From: Enterococcus sp. CSURQ0835
Lineage (GTDB): Bacteria; Bacillota; Bacilli; Lactobacillales; Enterococcaceae
Direction: 5' to 3'
NCBI RefSeq assembly: GCF_902706605.1
Contig: NZ_CACSLH010000005.1
Span: 51,156 to 115,155, forward strand
DNA length: 64,000 bases
Shown here: piece after piece, positions 61,074 to 64,000 of the stretch
How the letters are laid out: every line of letters starts with the position of its first letter
Position numbering within the stretch: the stretch's first letter is position 1
Notes under the pieces: generated by a model
Told to the model about the DNA's origin: nothing
Seen by the model: the letters and a program-made list of their open reading frames with translations, nothing else
Database searches by the model: none
Program-made: the position numbers and the translations under genes

Positions 61074-63710
61074 ATGAAACACTTATCAAGTGCCGAAGTT
61101 CGGCAAATGTTTTTAGACTTTTTCAAATCAAAAGGACATATGGTGGAGCCCAGCGCTTCATTAGTGCCCGTTAATGACCCGACCCTTTTATGGATCAACT
61201 CGGGTGTGGCGACGTTGAAAAAATATTTTGACGGCACCATCGTACCTGAAAACCCTCGTATCACGAATGCGCAAAAATCGATCCGAACAAACGATATCGA
61301 AAACGTCGGGAAAACCGCGCGTCACCATACGATGTTTGAAATGTTAGGAAATTTTTCGATCGGAGATTATTTTAAAACTGAAGCGATTCATTGGGCGTGG
61401 GAATTTTTGACTTCACCTGATTGGATTGGATTTGACCCGGAAAAATTATACGTGACCGTTTATCCTAAAGATACGGAAGCTAAACGGATCTGGCTAGAAG
61501 AAGTTGGCTTACCAGAAGACCATGTCGTCGAAGTTGAAGATAATTTTTGGGATCTAGGAGCAGGTCCTAGTGGTCCCGACTCAGAGATCTTTTACGATCG
61601 AGGTGAAAAATTCAACGATTTACCGGCAGATGATCCAGAAAATTATCCCGGTGGCGAAAACGAACGGTATTTGGAAATTTGGAACTTGGTCTTTTCTGAA
61701 TTCAATCATACCCAAGATGGCAACTATGAACCGCTACCTCATAAAAACATTGATACGGGGATGGGCTTAGAGCGGATGGTCTCGATCATCCAAGATGCGC
61801 CAACGAATTTTGAAACGGATTTGTTTATGCCGATCATCCATAAAGTTGAAGAACTAAGTGGGAAAACTTATGGCAAGGACAAAGCAACAGATGTTTCCTT
61901 TAAAGTGATCGCTGACCATATTCGCTCGCTAGCATTTGCGATCGGGGATGGCGCCCTTCCTTCAAATGAAGGCCGCGGCTATGTCTTGCGTCGTTTATTG
62001 CGCCGGGCTGTCATGCACGGGAAAAAGCTAGGGATCGATGAAGCCTTCTTGTATAAATTAGTTCCTGTCGTCGGTGAGATCATGGTGAGCTATTATCCTG
62101 AAGTCTTAGAACAAAAAGAATTCATTGAAAAAGTCGTGCGTTCTGAAGAAGAGCGTTTCCATGAGACGATCAATGAAGGATTGGCGATGTTAGATCAAGT
62201 TTTAGCAGACGTCAAAGCAAATAATGAAAGTCAATTAGATGGTAAGATCATTTTCAAACTATATGATACTTATGGTTTCCCAGTCGAATTGACTGAAGAA
62301 GTTGCAGAAGATGCCGGGCTAACCGTGGACCATGCCGGATTTGACGTTGAGATGCAAGCACAAAAAGAACGGGCTCGGGCAGCTCGGACAACTGAAAAAT
62401 CAATGGGTGTGCAGACCGCTTTACTGGGAGACATCAAAGTCGAAAGTACGTTTGTCGGCTATGAGCATTTAAGTGTGGAAAGTGAATTGCTAACGGTGAT
62501 CAAAGGGGAAGACTTAGTCGCAGATGTCAGTGACGGTCAAGCGCAATTGATCTTTAAAGCTACACCATTTTACGCAGAGATGGGCGGACAAGTCGCCGAT
62601 CATGGGATCATTTCTGATCTTGATGGTAAGATCGTGGCTAAGGTCATCGATGTGCAAAAGGCGCCAAATGGTCAACCACTGCATAAAGTTGAAGTCGTAG
62701 GGACCTTAGCAGAAGGTAAAAATTATTTCTTACAAGTCAATCAAAGTATGCGCAATAAGATCATCAAAAACCATACGGCAACCCATTTGCTCCATAAAGC
62801 GCTAAAAGAAGTGTTGGGCGATCACGCTAATCAAGCAGGTTCATTAGTGGCACCTAAACACTTGCGGTTTGACTTTACCCACTTCGGTCAAGTAACGGCG
62901 GCTGAATTAAAAGAAATGGAAAAGATCGTCAACCAAAAAATTTGGGAAGCCATTCCAGTCGTAACGATCGAAACGGATATCGATACCGCTAAAAACATGG
63001 GCGCGATGGCTTTGTTTGGTGAAAAATACGGCCACGATGTTCGGGTCGTAAATGTCGGCGATTGGTCGATCGAATTATGTGGAGGAACTCACGTAGCTAA
63101 CACCGAGGACATCGGGTTGTTCAAGATCGTCTCTGAATCGGGGATCGGAGCCGGTGTGCGTCGGATCGAAGCGTTGACGGGACAAGAAGCATATGAAGCG
63201 TTCCGCAACCAAGAAGATCAATTGACTCAAATCGCGCAAGTCGTGAAGTCACCTCAAATCAAAGAAGTTGTTGCTAAAACAGAGCAATTGCAACAACAAG
63301 TCAAAGAACTACAAAAAGAAAACGAACAGCTAGCGACGAAATTAGCGAACCAACAAGCCGGCGATGTCTTCAAAAATATCCAAGAGGTCAATGGCTTAAC
63401 AGTGATCACAGCCAGCGTCAGTGTCAAAGATATGAATCAATTACGTCAATTAGCTGATCAGTGGAAGCAAAAAGGCTATTCTGATATTTTAGTTTTAGGG
63501 ACCGCACAAGGTGAAAAAGCGAATTTATTAGTCGCGATGAACGACAAAGCCTTGGCAGAAGGTAAAAAAGCCGGGGACTTGATCAAACAGATCGCACCGA
63601 AAATTGGCGGAGGCGGCGGCGGTCGTCCCGATATGGCGCAAGCCGGCGGGAAAAATCCAGCTGGATTGCAAGCGGCGCTTCAAGCAGCCACCGAAGAACT
63701 GAGCAAATAA
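61074..63710 (+). CDS. alaS: Alanyl-tRNA synthetase
   Basis: AlaRS charges tRNA-Ala and edits Ser and Gly mischarges. The 878-residue enzyme has the class II core ([50 protein letters not shown]), the editing domain with the [11 protein letters not shown] zinc motif (about residues 564-574) and CGGTH (about 670), and the C-terminal C-Ala domain ending in [15 protein letters not shown]. The start at 61074 has AAAGAGG six bases upstream, while an ATG at 61068 touches it. The T-box and promoter precede it. An IS end lies 71 bases after its stop. Confidence 0.97.
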   Translation: MKHLSSAEVRQMFLDFFKSKGHMVEPSASLVPVNDPTLLWINSGVATLKKYFDGTIVPENPRITNAQKSIRTNDIENVGKTARHHTMFEMLGNFSIGDYFKTEAIHWAWEFLTSPDWIGFDPEKLYVTVYPKDTEAKRIWLEEVGLPEDHVVEVEDNFWDLGAGPSGPDSEIFYDRGEKFNDLPADDPENYPGGENERYLEIWNLVFSEFNHTQDGNYEPLPHKNIDTGMGLERMVSIIQDAPTNFETDLFMPIIHKVEELSGKTYGKDKATDVSFKVIADHIRSLAFAIGDGALPSNEGRGYVLRRLLRRAVMHGKKLGIDEAFLYKLVPVVGEIMVSYYPEVLEQKEFIEKVVRSEEERFHETINEGLAMLDQVLADVKANNESQLDGKIIFKLYDTYGFPVELTEEVAEDAGLTVDHAGFDVEMQAQKERARAARTTEKSMGVQTALLGDIKVESTFVGYEHLSVESELLTVIKGEDLVADVSDGQAQLIFKATPFYAEMGGQVADHGIISDLDGKIVAKVIDVQKAPNGQPLHKVEVVGTLAEGKNYFLQVNQSMRNKIIKNHTATHLLHKALKEVLGDHANQAGSLVAPKHLRFDFTHFGQVTAAELKEMEKIVNQKIWEAIPVVTIETDIDTAKNMGAMALFGEKYGHDVRVVNVGDWSIELCGGTHVANTEDIGLFKIVSESGIGAGVRRIEALTGQEAYEAFRNQEDQLTQIAQVVKSPQIKEVVAKTEQLQQQVKELQKENEQLATKLANQQAGDVFKNIQEVNGLTVITASVSVKDMNQLRQLADQWKQKGYSDILVLGTAQGEKANLLVAMNDKALAEGKKAGDLIKQIAPKIGGGGGGRPDMAQAGGKNPAGLQAALQAATEELSK

Positions 63711-63781
63711 GACAAGTAGCTGCCAACGAACGATTAGGTAGCAGCCATGGCGTTTTAGCCAATAGGGGAGTAAGGCATAAC

Positions 63782-64000
63782 GGCTCTTTGTCAACTAGTG
63801 TTGGTAGAGTGAAATCAGTAGAATATTACAAGCGGCTAGGCAGCTCTTCTGTCTAGCCGTTTGTTTGTCGTTGGTTTTAGTTTTCTAAAATACTTTCCTC
63901 TGTATAAAAAGATTCGTTCTCTGAAATTATAGAAGTTTCTGAAACCATAGGCGACACGTTTTAATACCTTGATATGGTTGTTCAAGCATTCTAGTGGGCC
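63782..64000. mobile_element. End of an ISL3-family insertion sequence (continues past the window)
   Basis: GGCTCTTTGTCAACTAGTGT at 63782 resembles the terminal inverted repeat of ISL3-family elements (GGCTCTTTGTCAA type). About 50 bases inside it ends a minus-strand transposase frame, the normal layout for the 3' end of such elements. A hairpin CGGCTAG/CTAGCCG (63833 onward) overlaps the transposase stop. The other end and the target duplication are outside the window. The boundary is estimated within a few bases. Confidence 0.75.
63836..64000 (-). CDS. ISL3-family transposase, C-terminal part (partial)
   Basis: A minus-strand frame is open from the window edge for 54 codons to a TAG at 63836-63838. 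It reads GPLECLNNHIKVLKRVAYGF followed by RNFYNFRERIFL, the C-terminal motif of ISL3-type transposases (usual form GPLEGxNNKIKxIKRxAFGYRNF), which includes the conserved Glu of the DDE triad (GPLE). The gene continues past base 64000, so intactness cannot be judged. The tail (KPTTNKRLDRRAA) is compatible with a normal end. Confidence 0.85.
   Translation of the reverse strand, partial: GPLECLNNHIKVLKRVAYGFRNFYNFRERIFLYRGKYFRKLKPTTNKRLDRRAA

Noticed and set aside
1..64000. CRISPR array, prophage, toxin-antitoxin pair or restriction system
   Set aside because: No regularly spaced repeats, phage structural genes, or recognisable toxin, antitoxin or methylase motifs outside the RNA methyltransferase were found on reading through both strands.

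Overview
The window reads as a chromosomal segment of a low-to-moderate GC Firmicute, most likely an Enterococcus or a close relative. Supporting signs are the recU/pbp1A and ypsA-gpsB-rnpB-rlmL neighbourhood, a water-forming NADH oxidase very like the enterococcal Nox, PerR, LexA with a Gram-positive SOS box, a class B RNase P RNA, a T-box in front of alaS, strong AGGAGG ribosome binding sites, and frequent TTG and GTG starts. Nearly all of it is ordinary chromosome. I see no prophage, plasmid module or CRISPR array. The only mobile DNA is one end of an ISL3-type insertion sequence at the right edge.

Layout. 1-2254: a PfkB-type sugar kinase and the PnuC vitamin transporter, then a UPF0316/DUF2179 membrane protein facing them. 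2531-12793: a complete glycogen operon, glgB-glgC-glgD-glgA-glgP plus a GH13 alpha-glucan hydrolase, with tight overlaps inside and structured RNA at two junctions. 12883-15490: small hypothetical genes, a solitary tRNA-Leu(GAG) with its own promoter and terminator, YdeI- and GFA-family proteins. 15573-22670: an XRE/TPR-type regulator, nagA behind a NagR-like operator, a secreted repeat protein, and an ABC exporter whose FtsX-like permease carries a large Gln-rich coiled coil. 22721-26287: an aromatic acid exporter family protein, an unknown protein, a VanY-like carboxypeptidase, a GH73 glucosaminidase and a TIM-barrel protein. 26409-31450: HAD phosphatase, PNPOx-like protein, cyclophilin lipoprotein, GAPDH and ObgE. 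31663-38871: DUF1269 protein, RNase Z, SDR, LapA-like protein, RecJ, Apt, and LexA divergent from a DUF896 gene. 38942-47736: transketolase, GH73-LysM hydrolase, CysK, PerR, an Ald-family dehydrogenase overlapping a threonine/serine deaminase, and Nox. 47788-55753: DnaD, Nth, PBP1A, RecU, YpsA, GpsB, RNase P RNA, an RlmL-like methyltransferase and an HD hydrolase. 55854-63710: small hypotheticals, a VanZ-RDD fusion, CshB, a GNAT, a SUMF1-like protein, and T-box plus AlaRS. 63782-64000: an IS end.

How the genes fit together. The glycogen operon can make a glucan (GlgC/GlgD give ADP-glucose, GlgA elongates, GlgB branches) and consume it (GlgP, GH13 hydrolase). Phosphoglucomutase is not in the window. 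NagA feeds amino-sugar carbon into glycolysis. Two GH73 enzymes, a VanY-like peptidase, PBP1A and GpsB make a cell-wall theme. The Ald-family/deaminase pair followed by Nox suggests 2-oxoacid and NADH handling.

The most interesting signals are cis-acting RNA or DNA structures. (1) A perfect 10-bp hairpin lies exactly between a perfect AGGAGG and the glgC start codon. (2) A roughly 27-bp hairpin buries both the ribosome binding site and the start codon of cysK. (3) A 19-bp imperfect hairpin follows a terminator between glgA and glgP. Protein-level oddities include the Ald-family GxGxxA nucleotide fold, the divergent SUMF1-like protein and the coiled-coil FtsX permease. No computation or database search was run. 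Family names rest on motifs recognised by eye.
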